Below, piece after piece: positions 7,812 through 17,088 of a stretch of DNA of 64,000 bases (its first letter is position 1; every line of letters begins with the position of its first letter). The notes under the pieces are model-generated. The model saw nothing but the letters and a program-made list of their open reading frames with translations. It did no database searches and was not told the DNA's origin. This DNA is from Pseudomonas cavernicola (GTDB lineage: Bacteria > Pseudomonadota > Gammaproteobacteria > Pseudomonadales > Pseudomonadaceae), in contig NZ_QYUR01000008.1 of the NCBI RefSeq assembly GCF_003596405.1, positions 682,001 to 746,000 on the forward strand. Direction: 5' to 3'. The translations under genes and the position numbers were made by a program.

Positions 7812-10154
7812 ATGCACATATCAGTAAGTCGACGTTTATCTGTTTCCCTGCTCAGCATCGCGATAGCAGGCCTGGTGTCAGGAACTGCGACTGCAGCACC
7901 GCCCGCGGGCACTATTGAGCAGGTGCCCGATGGCAACGGCGGTGTGAAGTGGCGTAAGGCGCAGATCGGCGACCCGGACGAGGATCCCAGCCAGCGTGAG
8001 CGCAGGAAGAAGCTCCTGGGTATCCAGTCGATCACCACAGGCCCGGACGGCGTCAAAGTCGAGGTGGGCAACTACAGAGGCAAGGTCCGGCAGGCCGAGC
8101 AGGGTGATGTTTTCGTCTCCGGCGATAAGCTCGATGGGCATGTCATCCTCCAGGCATTCGCGCTCTATCAACCGAACGACAACGCAACCTACTGGGCCTT
8201 GGCCGAGAATGCCGGGCGACTTGCGCAGTGGGGAATCACGGACGTCTGGTCGCCCCCGCCCTACCGCGCCGCTTCCGATTCGAAGTACGGTGAGGGGTAC
8301 GCTATCGCAGACCGTTACGACCTCGGCGCCTACGGCAAGGGCCCGACCAAGTATGGGACCGCTGACGAGCTGAGGACGGCCATCGGTGCCCTGCACGACC
8401 AAGGCATCCGCGTCCAGGTCGACGTCGTCCCGAACCAGATCATCGGGTTGGCCGGCCGGCAGGTGCTCCCCGTGACGGCAACCGATATGTACGGCACTCC
8501 GAACAATCCCGCCATCGACCACCAGCTCTACGCCGCCTACAGCAAGGGCACCGCACCGGGGCAGACCGAGCACGGTTTGATCAAGGAGTGGGACAACACC
8601 TACTTCAACGGCACCTCGCCGCAGAACCAGGGACTCTCCCGCGTGCTCACCGATGCGGCTCAGGTGCCGTGGCGGTACTTCGGCCCGAATGATTCCCGCA
8701 ACTACCTCCCCGAGTGGCTCGCCGCCAGCGACGCAGCCCGGTACGGCAAGATCAACACCGTCGACGGCTACCTGACCGCCGACAGCTGGTACGCGATCGA
8801 GAACGCGAGCAGCGGATCCGATGCGGTGTACGGCCCTGTCCTCCTCCACTACGCCGAGCCACGCTCCGGTGTCGTCAATGAGAGCTTTCTCGACTTTGCG
8901 CGCAACAATGGGCTCGCCGGAACCGACTATGAGGTGCGTGCCACTATCATCGCCGGCTTGAAGATGACGCCAAACCCCATCGGCCCACTGGTGGATGCCT
9001 ACCTGGCCAAGCAACCTGGATACTCAGCAGGCTCCGAAGTCGGTATCAATACCCTGCGATTCGACGGTCCCGGCAACGACGCCTCGCATATCGGGCAGAA
9101 CCTGATCGATTTCGAGTTCCTCGTGGGCAACGACCTCGACACCACCCGCGTCGAAGTGCGTGAGGAACAGGCGAACTGGCAACGCTACCTGCTCGACTTC
9201 GGCTTCGACGGATTCCGCATCGACGCCGCTTCCCACATCAACATGCAGGTGTTGCGCGACGAAACGGAGCAACGGCTGAAGTACTTCGCCGGCGACGACG
9301 TCAACAACCACTTGAGCTACATCGAGTCCTACGTGGCGTCGCAGGTCGACTTTCAGCAGTCGAACAAGTTCGGCCAGCTGGTGATGGATGCGGGCCCCTT
9401 CTCGGGTTTCCTCTTCTCCTTCGGGCGCGATTGGGCCCCCTTGCGCTACGCCTTCACGGCATCGCTCGTCGACCGCGTCAATCGCGCCGCAGCTATGCCC
9501 AACTGGTCGTTCGTGAACAACCATGACCAGGAGCACAACATCCTCGCAGGTATTCCCCTGACGGCGGAGGAAGCCGGTGGCACGCAGCCGGGCTCGCAGC
9601 CCTACGAGTTGCGGCAGTTCGCCAAGTACGATGAGGATCGCAATAGCGTCCAGAAGCAATGGGCCCCCTACAACGTCCCTGCCTCGTACGCGATCCTCCT
9701 GACAACCAAGGACACCGTGCCGACCGTCTTCTATGGCGACCTGTTCTCGTCCACGCAGCCGTACATGTCGACGCCGACGCCGTACCACGACGACATCGTG
9801 AACCTCCTCACGATGCGCAAGCACTTCGCCAAGGGCGAGCAGGTAATCCGCTTCGAGAACAGCAACACCGGCACCAACGGTGAAGACCTCGTCACGAACG
9901 TGCGCCTCGGCAACGACCGCACAAGCGGTGTGGCCGTGGTCGCCGGCAATGACCCGGCGCTGGATACGACGATCACCATCGACATGGGGCCCAAGCACCG
10001 CAACCAGTGGTTCGTCGATGCCATGAGTTACCACCCCGAGCGGCTCAGGACGGACAAGAACGGTGTCCTCACGGTCCAAGTCCAAGGCACGCAGAACGTG
10101 GACGTGAGGGGTTACCTAGCCGCGTGGGTTCCAGACGTGGCGGCGAGGGACTGA
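7812..10154 (+). CDS. GH70 alpha-glucanotransferase (GtfC/GtfD-like, non-permuted), secreted
   Basis: 780 residues. ATG 7812 follows AAAGGA and is preferred to an upstream start at 7722, because a signal peptide (basic MHISVSRR, hydrophobic core, cut near TATAA) begins here. GH70 motifs appear in GH13-like order: I VQVDVVPNQI, II FDGFRIDAASHIN (nucleophile Asp), III HLSYIESY (acid/base Glu), IV SFVNNHDQEHN. GYAIADRYDLG and VFYGDLFSSTQPYM are further GH70 signatures. Classical glucansucrases are circularly permuted (II-III-IV-I). The order here matches starch-acting GtfC/GtfD-type 4,6-alpha-glucanotransferases, so starch or maltodextrin is a likelier substrate than sucrose. Leucine CTC and threonine ACG codons are unusually common, which suggests transfer. 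Confidence 0.87.
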   Translation: MHISVSRRLSVSLLSIAIAGLVSGTATAAPPAGTIEQVPDGNGGVKWRKAQIGDPDEDPSQRERRKKLLGIQSITTGPDGVKVEVGNYRGKVRQAEQGDVFVSGDKLDGHVILQAFALYQPNDNATYWALAENAGRLAQWGITDVWSPPPYRAASDSKYGEGYAIADRYDLGAYGKGPTKYGTADELRTAIGALHDQGIRVQVDVVPNQIIGLAGRQVLPVTATDMYGTPNNPAIDHQLYAAYSKGTAPGQTEHGLIKEWDNTYFNGTSPQNQGLSRVLTDAAQVPWRYFGPNDSRNYLPEWLAASDAARYGKINTVDGYLTADSWYAIENASSGSDAVYGPVLLHYAEPRSGVVNESFLDFARNNGLAGTDYEVRATIIAGLKMTPNPIGPLVDAYLAKQPGYSAGSEVGINTLRFDGPGNDASHIGQNLIDFEFLVGNDLDTTRVEVREEQANWQRYLLDFGFDGFRIDAASHINMQVLRDETEQRLKYFAGDDVNNHLSYIESYVASQVDFQQSNKFGQLVMDAGPFSGFLFSFGRDWAPLRYAFTASLVDRVNRAAAMPNWSFVNNHDQEHNILAGIPLTAEEAGGTQPGSQPYELRQFAKYDEDRNSVQKQWAPYNVPASYAILLTTKDTVPTVFYGDLFSSTQPYMSTPTPYHDDIVNLLTMRKHFAKGEQVIRFENSNTGTNGEDLVTNVRLGNDRTSGVAVVAGNDPALDTTITIDMGPKHRNQWFVDAMSYHPERLRTDKNGVLTVQVQGTQNVDVRGYLAAWVPDVAARD

Positions 10155-10347
10155 GGCATTTCGGCAGACATGCGGGCGACTCGTTATCGGGCCGCCCTAC
10201 TCTCCCGATCTATTGACCCGAGCCGTCTGGGGGCAAGTCTGTCGAATTCGAAACACGATCCACCTTAAGAACTACTTCGTCTTGCATGTTGCTGGGCAAA
10301 AGCGACGTGAGCGAGCCGGTGTTGCACGGGTATCAGGTCGACAAGAG

Positions 10348-10579
10348 TCATGCGGACTCCCAGTCGGGCAGATCAACGGTCTGGCCGGCGAGAGCGTGGG
10401 GGCAACTGGATACGGCCATCGGTAACGAACAAGTGGCCGACATGGGCTTCAGGGCAGGCGCGACCTTGGTTGACCAGAATAGAGGGGGTAAACGTCGGAC
10501 GATCAGCGTTGCCGTTCCATCCCCAACCGGCCCTGATCGGCAGCGCGCCATCCTGATCCTGGCGAAACATTTCAGACAC
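10348..10579 (-). pseudogene. DUF6527-like phage/plasmid-type protein, frameshifted
   Basis: The minus strand reads GWGWNGNADRPTFTPSILV followed by GHLFVTDGRIQ in one frame, then CPHALAGQTVDLPDWES in another. Together these match the usual DUF6527 layout (W-WNG---PTF-PS ... C/GH-FV-DGRIQFL-D-CTHALAGQTV-LPDW). A small deletion after DGRIQ breaks the frame near 10415. Such genes are typical of prophages and mobile elements, supporting the view that 5.3-15 kb is old imported DNA. Confidence 0.6.
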
Positions 10580-10742
10580 AAGTTCAACCCCGGGGCGAAG
10601 GCAAGATCGTCGAAACGATCTAGTGAAACGGAACTTCCAGAGCCAGGTCCGGGTACTCGCCTGGGCGCCAGCGCAGCCGCGGCGCTGCTGCAGGTTTGAC
10701 CGCGCGCGCTCCAGGTCGTGCGGGTGCGGTCAGTACCTCAAC

Positions 10743-12308
10743 CTAAGCATCCGGATACTCCTCGGCGACCACCTCGAGGAAGGCCTCCACCACTTTCTGG
10801 TCGAACTGCTTGCCGATGCGCTCGCGGATATAGGCCAGGGCCGTCGGCAGCGGCCAAGGCTCCTTATAGGGTCGCCGGTTCACCAACGCATCGAACACAT
10901 CCACCACCGCCACTATGCGCGCCGACAGAGGGATCTGCTTGCCACGGCGGCCTTGCGGGTAACCGTTGCCGTCGACGTGCTCGTGGTGCCCACCGGCGAT
11001 CTCGGCGCCGATCGACAGATAGCTTTGCCCCTCCACCATCTGCGCCGCCCGTTGCAGGATAGCGGCGCCGATGGCGGCATGCTGGCGCATCACCTGCTGC
11101 TGCGCCGGGTCGTGTTGGCCGGGCTTGAACAGGACGTTGTCCGGCGTGGCGACCTTGCCGACGTCGTGCAGGATGCTGGCCGTGCCGACCAACTCCAGGA
11201 AGCGCGGCGTCAGTTCCTCCGGGTAATCCCCGCGCTCCGCCATGCGCCGGGCAATCCGCGTGGTCCAGCGCTGCACGCGCAGCACGTGCTCGCCGGTGTC
11301 GCTGTCGTGGTACTCGGCCAGGTCCGCCAGCGCCACCACCGTGGCCTCCTGCGCCCGCGCCATTTGCATGTGGTAGTGCAGATTATCGAAGGCGGCCGCG
11401 ATGCGGCTGCAGAACACCTCCAGCAAATCCTTGTCCACCTCCGCCAGCGGCCAGGGCGGGGTGAAATAGAGCACCAATTCGTGGTTGGCCTGGGTCGGGA
11501 TATAGAGCACCTCGTTCGGATGCTCATAGAGGCTGTGTTGCGCGTTGATGGCCTGCAGCATCGGCAGGTAGACGGGATCGCTCTGGTCCAGGCAGTCGCG
11601 TTTCGCCAGCTCGGCGAAAGTGCCGGTGGCGCCCAGCACCTGCAGCACCGGTGGCGTCGCGCCGGGCAGTGCGCGTACGCAGAGGATGCCCTGCGTCCCG
11701 ACATCGAGCGGAGGCCGCGCACCGATCTGCCCCACACGCCCGAGGGATTCGCGCGCGGTGCAATTGATAGAGGATTCGCCGAGCCGTTCGAGGATCTTGC
11801 TCAAAGCCCTGGCGGCTGCGTTTCGATGGTTCACGCAGGCTCTCGTAGGCGCGAACGAGGCGATGCCCGTGGTGTAGAGCTTTTGTACGGTCAGTTGGTC
11901 TTGCCTTGTAGTCGTTGGAGTCGTAGGCGAGGACAACGCCTCTGTTCCGGCGCCTGGCCGGCTGGCCGGTACGCAGCACTATGCGCACCAGCCCGTTGCC
12001 GCTCTTCGCGCACCCGCTGATCAGTCGCAGCCCGGCATCATCTTTTCCATCACCAACGTTCGAGAGCCCCAGGCGATATCCCGCTGCGTTCGGCGCAGGC
12101 AGCTCGAGCCCTCCTGCCCGAATAGGCACTCAGCAGTTCGAGGCCGCGGCCTTGTATGGAAATGCGCGCAAGGCCAGCTGCGTCCACCCGGTGCACATCG
12201 GGCTCGTCGCGGGACCACAGCAGCCGCCAGGGCGCGACGGCGGCTGCGGCGCCGCCGCCGCTGTCGTCAACCCGCAGTCGTCCTCTCGCGTGGGAGATCG
12301 TTATACAT
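10743..12308 (-). pseudogene. Response regulator REC-DUF3369-HD-GYP, multiply frameshifted
   Basis: The C-terminal 397 codons (10743-11936) are open and carry DUF3369 plus an HD-GYP-type phosphohydrolase domain (SILHDVGKVATPDNVLFKPG, then HHEHVDGNGYP, then VVDVFDALVNRRPYK). HD-GYP proteins hydrolyse cyclic di-GMP. Upstream, the receiver and the start of DUF3369 are readable only by changing frame several times: WRLL..DEPDVHRV, GRGLELLSAYSG, VMEK-DDAGLRLI, VRIVLRTGQP. The original ATG is at 12308, eight bases after the kinase stop. The open 3' part may still be translated, but the intact regulator is lost unless the indels are sequencing errors. Confidence 0.8.
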
Positions 12309-12314
12309 GGCTGC

Positions 12315-13832
12315 CTACTCTCTGCTGGCTGCGGGGGCGACGATGGGCAGCGCCGAATGGTGAAGCGGCGTTAGCCCTGCCCCCGGCGTTGCTATCCACG
12401 TCGATCTGGCCGCCCATTCGCTTGGTCACAATGTTGTAGACCACATGCAAGCCAAACGCTGGCCGCCGACGCCACGGACAGTGGTGAAAAATGGATCGGG
12501 AAGCTCCGCGCAGGTGTTCAGGTGCAATCCCTTGCGTCATCCTCGAACTGCAGCGTCACCCAATCGCCCTCGGCTGCGCGCGAGGCGTGACTGCCCCGCT
12601 GCGCGCTGCGGAGCGCAAATGGGTCAGCGCATTGAGCCAGCAAGGGTTGTCACGCACCTGGCCAACTGCCTGGGTAGCCGTCCACTGGGATGTCTGGCGC
12701 GCACAGGCGTTGCGCACCCTGGATCGGCAACGTTTATAGTGGGCCGCAGGCTCTCGACAACCTCGTCCATAAAAGATAGTCGCGAGGGTTTGAACTCGCG
12801 CGGCTCGCTGTCTGGTCGACCGCCACCTGCTTGAAAGCTGGCACAGATGGGCCGCCGATTGGGTTAGGCCAGGATCAGCTCTACGCTCTCCTGGGCGTCT
12901 GCAGATGCCTTTGTACGTCGACTTCCTTTCAGGCTGCCGGCGTCCAGCTGCGGCGCGAAGCGCCGGGTTTCTCGGCCAGCACGCTGGCCCGGTCAGGGTG
13001 ATGCCGGAGGCGGCGTAATTGGATCTCGGGTGGTGCACCCCCGCACAGGCGCCCAGCGCTGCAGCTTTTGCCGGCCTGTATGCAGGGAGGGCGCTGGGTT
13101 TGCTTCAGGTGTTCATTAGGCCAGGCGGATTTCCACCTCTGCCTGGCGACCTCCTCCAAGTCGTCGGCCAGCCGCTGCGCGATAAGGTTGAAGCCGCGCA
13201 CCACATCGCCGAATCGTCCTTGCGCTCTGCAGGCAGCATCATGGGAACCTCCGAGGGCCGCGGTGTTCCGCCGCCATGGTGTAGCCCATCGGCGCAGTGC
13301 GGGTCAGTGCTTGGCACCAGCAGGCGCAAGCTAACGAAAAGGCGGCGAGCCAACACAGATCCACGCGCGAGGGATTCCAGCGAGCGCGCCAAACCTGCTC
13401 GCGCAGCGGTGCTGTGCCATCTCCTTGCGCGACAGCACGAAGGCGGGCCACACGCCCAAGCAGCTGATGGCTCAAAGCATTCGCGCCGAACAGCGAGCAT
13501 CCAGCCGGTCGAGATGCGGCGCCGCTGCTCCTGCACGCCGGCAACACCCGCTGCGGAGCTGCAAACTCGCCAACCGTGCGAGTAGACGGCGATCGCCGCA
13601 CGCGGCGTTTCACTTCGCCGGACAGGTTTTCTTGCAGGTCGTATATCGCAGTTCCAAGCATTGACCAGATTGGTTGCAGGGCGCTCCTGCACGGCAGAGC
13701 GCGTGGGGAACTGTACTCGCTGCACAACTGCGCACGCATGCTCCAATAGGCGAGAGCCCCGAGCAAGCCAAGCAGCACAGTCACCAGCAGGACAAGCAGG
13801 GCATTGAGACGAAACGCGTGCTGTTTTCTCAT
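12315..13832 (-). pseudogene. Sensor histidine kinase, multiply frameshifted
   Basis: The original start MRKQHAFRLNALLVLLVTVL (13832) gives an N-terminal membrane segment and is preceded by a GGGGGAG ribosome site. A linker (MVRGFNLIAQRLADDLEEV) and the HATPase tail (LGLHVVYNIVTKRMGGQIDV, then ALPIVAPAASRE and a stop at 12315) are visible, each in a different frame. Gene order and spacing to the downstream response regulator are preserved, showing a former kinase-regulator operon. Many single-base indels separate the pieces, so no functional kinase is expected. Confidence 0.75.
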
Positions 13833-14206
13833 CCACGCTCCCCCGCCGGCCGCAGTACGATGGACGTCGCCCACGGATCGGCAGCGCGAGACGGACGTTA
13901 GGTGCTTAGTTACTTATCACGATAGCCCATGCGGAAGTCGCTGCGGTTAGCTAGGCCGCCGCGGACTGGTCTATAGGTTTGAGTACAAACAATCTCATCA
14001 GGTTTCCTCCGGTCTGTAGGCCGTAAGGAAGGGGTTAGTCGAGTTTGTTTTTGATTGGATAAATGCACTACTCCCTTTTTGCGTTATCGGAAGTTCCCGT
14101 TAAAACCAACTGGTATAAGCCGGTGGTTTGAATCCGGTGAGGAGCATCACGGTGAAATAGTTATATACTTAAGTCCGATTTATTCAATTTTATTTTAGTT
14201 ATTTAT
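13833..14206. other. Intergenic, changing from GC-rich to AT-rich
   Basis: No gene was recognised. Base composition drops sharply after about 14000, marking the border between the decayed two-component operon and the AT-rich binding-protein remnant. Confidence 0.4.
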
Positions 14207-14995
14207 TTGAAAAAGGTTTTCTTCGCGCTCAGTGCCTATTTCTGGGTTATGGCTCGGCAAATGGTGTTCAGGCTGGCGAGTCTTCGACAACCTTGGCTGC
14301 CTTGCGCCACTGTCGAATTTCCACCATTTACTTACCTGGCTGAAGGGAAAGCTGACAGGCGTTGATCTTGATTTGATAGATGAAATGGCCAGACGTATCG
14401 GGGTAACGTCAAAATTCAGGTCTATCCTTGGGCCAGAGTCAAAGCTCCCTCAGTCAAAGGAGAGATTGACGGAAGGCTTCGCGCTTTCGAAACGGAAGAC
14501 GAAAAGAGTTCTGCCTTATGTCGGGGTTCTGGCATTTTAAGAATTCTATTATTTTTGTTAGAAAAAGGCAATGAGTTTTTCTTTATCAAGTGTTTGCGAC
14601 CTTCTTACGGGCAAACCATAGGACAAAAAGACCGTGGCGTGTTTGTGAACGCCGAGTTCGAGCGGAGCGCAAAAAGCAGGAAGAATAAAACTCGATGATT
14701 AATGATATGAGTATGTCGAACGTCAGAAGCTAGATGCCGGAAGAATACGCTGCGGCCATCGCCGATCTGGGGGGTGATGCGCTATTATGCGAAATTATTG
14801 GGGGTAGAGAAGATATTCATTCCGCTGTAAAGCGTATACGCAAACCAACGCCGGCCTATCTGGTTTTATCAAAGAACTTCGCCGCTAGAAGTAAAGGCAA
14901 AGTTGCAAAAGACAATGCAGGGAGCATTGGCTGAAATGCGGAAAGACGGGACATATAAGCAGATTTTTGACCGACATGTTGCTAAAGGCAAATAG
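14207..14995 (+). pseudogene. Periplasmic amino-acid-binding protein (SBP_bac_3 family), frameshifted
   Basis: Reading through frame changes gives a nearly full-length polar amino-acid-binding protein: a signal-like start MKKVFFALSAYFWVMA (TTG 14207), ATVEFPPFTYLAEGK, TGVDLDLIDEMARRIGV, then GKTIG..KD and FVNAEFERSAK in mid-protein, KLDAGRI, TPAYLVLSKNFAARS, and the end LAEMRKDGTYKQIFDRHVAK with a stop at 14995. The span of about 260 codons fits the family. At least three indels break the frame. Low GC suggests a source different from the host. No partner permease or ATPase is nearby. Confidence 0.8.
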
Positions 14996-15347
14996 TGTTC
15001 TGATCTCTAGGAATGTTTAAAGAAGGGGCAATATTTTTGGCTATGGAAAATGAATCTGTGTGCCCCAGTACAAACTGGTAAGTGGGAGCCGGTGCAAGTC
15101 TGATACGAGAAAGAAGTGGCGAGTCATCTTGGCCCCGAGTCATGCGTTGGTCGTCGTGATTCGGCCAGCGAAGCGTTGACATCCGACGCTCCTGTTCTCT
15201 ATCAGCACGCTGCTCCTCCGATTGCCGTTTCTTAAGCTCTCGTGCTTGTTCCTGATCCAATCTCTGCTGGGCTCCCCCAGAAGTACTCTGAACTAAAGAT
15301 CCAAAAAAACACGCACTAATGATCCCAAACGGAATCGCCACCTCCAT
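14982..15347 (-). CDS. hypothetical protein, possible lipoprotein with coiled-coil segment
   Basis: 121 codons with no recognised family. Near the N-terminus, GIISACFFG contains a lipobox-like ISAC, followed by a highly charged Gln/Glu/Arg-rich stretch (DQEQARELKKRQSEEQRADR) that could form a helix. There is no basic N-terminal region, and the ATG has no clear ribosome site, though an in-frame GTG two codons later has GGAG just ahead. It overlaps the end of the binding-protein remnant. It may be real or chance. Confidence 0.3.
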   Translation of the reverse strand: MEVAIPFGIISACFFGSLVQSTSGGAQQRLDQEQARELKKRQSEEQRADREQERRMSTLRWPNHDDQRMTRGQDDSPLLSRIRLAPAPTYQFVLGHTDSFSIAKNIAPSLNIPRDQNTICL

Positions 15348-15592
15348 TTTGCATCTTCATTTCACTACGCCTAGCGGACTAGCCTCTATTGAGTCTTCGT
15401 TGGTCCACGGCAAAGCACGCGCGTCTCATCGAGGTTAATCAGGGCAATCTTCGACAAGCGGGAATCCATAGGATGAATCGCCTCAGGTTTCGCAAATACC
15501 TCTAAAGCCGGCTATAGGTCGGGAGCAAGCTTTCATAAGAGGCTGCTTTCGACCCAATATAGATAGTCCCCCATTACTAGTCTTCGTCTTAT
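15348..15592. other. Intergenic, nothing recognised
   Basis: No ORF with a ribosome site, no hairpin with a T-tract and no repeat was noted. It separates the hypothetical gene from the universal stress gene, both on the minus strand. Confidence 0.4.
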
Positions 15593-16498
15593 TCATAGAC
15601 CTGCAACCTGCGGTTTGATCGCCAGAATGCTGCAAGGCACGTGGTACAGGAGATGCTCCGTGGTACTGCCGATCAGTTTGTCCAGCCCCTTGCGGTGCAT
15701 GCTCCCCATCACAATCACATCGGCCTGGTTGTGGGCGGCGAAATCGGCGATAACCTTGACCGGCAGCCCCAAGATGAAATGCTGACGCTCAGGTGGTACA
15801 CCGTAGCGCTCAGCCAGCGTGATGAAAGACTTATGCAGCGAACGGCGTACGTCACTGGCAAAGCCCGGCAAGGTCACCGCGCCAGCACCCGCGTCGGCGA
15901 GGTGTGTCTGCGATTGATCGTAGGCATGCAGCAAGTGCAACTCGGCATCGCATTGCAGGGCCAGCCCGTTCGCAGCCTCGATGATGCGGTCGTTGAGACC
16001 CGAGGTCTGCATCTCTGGCTGCGATGGATCAACTGCCGCAACCACCACGCGTGGTAGCGGGCACCTGACCTCGCTGACCAGATGCACAGGCACCGGGCAC
16101 TCGCGCAGCAGGTGCGAATCCAGCGGGGTAATGAACGCGCGCTTGAGCGCCGGCTCGCGCTGCACGTCCTTGATCAGCAGGTCCGGCTGCATTTCCGTCA
16201 CATGAAGAAGTATTTCCTGCAGCACGTTGTTAACCGAGGCCACCTCTGTGGTCACGTTGATGCCCTGCGCGCGCAGCTGTTCGGCTTCATCCTTCAACCA
16301 CTTTTGATGCTCTTGCAGATAGTTTTCGCGAGCGTGCTCACTCATGCCCGGCAATCCCAGGGTGCCGGAGGCTTCGACGAACGCCGCGATATGCAGCGCT
16401 GCACCGCTGATCCCGGCCAGGGCAACAGCCCGTTGCAGCGCCGCAGAGTGGCGCATGGCTGGATCGGAGATAAGGAACAGTCGTTGATATTGGCTCAT
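15593..16498 (-). CDS. universal stress protein, two UspA domains in tandem (UspE-like)
   Basis: 301 residues from the ATG at 16498, which has GGAGGTG upstream. A longer in-frame start at 16708 has no ribosome site. Two UspA folds run at about 1-140 and 150-300. The second ends with GSMHRKGLDKLIGSTTEHLL then VPCSILAIKP, the usual C-terminal UspA signature. Tandem Usp proteins are cytoplasmic stress or low-oxygen survival factors in pseudomonads. It stands alone, upstream of a divergent Atm1-like exporter. Confidence 0.88.
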   Translation of the reverse strand: MSQYQRLFLISDPAMRHSAALQRAVALAGISGAALHIAAFVEASGTLGLPGMSEHARENYLQEHQKWLKDEAEQLRAQGINVTTEVASVNNVLQEILLHVTEMQPDLLIKDVQREPALKRAFITPLDSHLLRECPVPVHLVSEVRCPLPRVVVAAVDPSQPEMQTSGLNDRIIEAANGLALQCDAELHLLHAYDQSQTHLADAGAGAVTLPGFASDVRRSLHKSFITLAERYGVPPERQHFILGLPVKVIADFAAHNQADVIVMGSMHRKGLDKLIGSTTEHLLYHVPCSILAIKPQVAGL

Positions 16499-16966
16499 GA
16501 GACACCTCCAAGCGTTCTGAGTTATCCGACGCCTTGTGCTGATGTAACCGCGAATCCCGTCAGTCAGGGAGCCAGCTGACATACCTATAAACTGCACCCC
16601 ACGAATCGCGATCGCTCTGATAAGCCTCGATTCGTCATGCCACCGGTGGCCTGTGGCGCCTCGAATGCCTACATTTATCAATATCAATATAGGCCCGTTA
16701 CACGTCAACGCATGCAGTGGACGTGCTGGTCGCGCAATAACAGGAGAGTAACCGGGTATTTGCCGGTTTCAGCCCTTTCGGTGGACAGATTTCATGTCGC
16801 CCATTGATCCGCCCTCCTCCCATGGCTTTTCCCGCGTTGCAGCCTGTAGTACACGGGCTGAGCCGGCGGACCCATGCGCCCAGCTGACGTTGGCCCGAAA
16901 TTCCAGCACAGCTAATAAGTGGAGTAAGGTCGCGGCATGGGCTCCTTTCCCGGTAGGAGAGCGGCG
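16499..16966. other. Intergenic region between the usp gene and the IS3 remnant
   Basis: This 468-bp region includes the usp promoter side and, from about 16870, sequence that may be the left end of the IS3-type element whose OrfA start follows. No gene or binding motif could be assigned. Confidence 0.35.
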
Positions 16967-17088
16967 ATGAAAAAGTCGAGATTCACTGAAGCGCAGATCA
17001 CCTTTGCACTTTGCCAGGCGCAAGCCAGCAGGCCCGTTGCGAACGTCTGTCTGGTCTGTCTCCGAGTAGATGGGCAGGCGGCCATATG
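16967..17088 (+). pseudogene. IS3-family OrfA start fragment
   Basis: ATG 16967 begins MKKSRFTEAQITFALCQAQA, the very common N-terminus of IS3-family OrfA (helix-turn-helix) proteins. After about 28 residues the similarity stops, and the frame ends at a TGA (17086-17088) that overlaps the ATG of the ABC exporter. Only the first part of OrfA is present, so the element is dead. Its ribosome site (TAGGAGAGC) is intact. Confidence 0.65.

Noticed and set aside
9024..10085. Minus-strand ORF of 353 codons
   Set aside because: It is antisense to the GH70 catalytic domain, with no start signal or recognisable domain.
10286..10699. Plus-strand ORF of 137 codons next to the GH70 gene
   Set aside because: The opposite strand carries the DUF6527 relic, and the plus frame has no ribosome site or similarity I can recognise.
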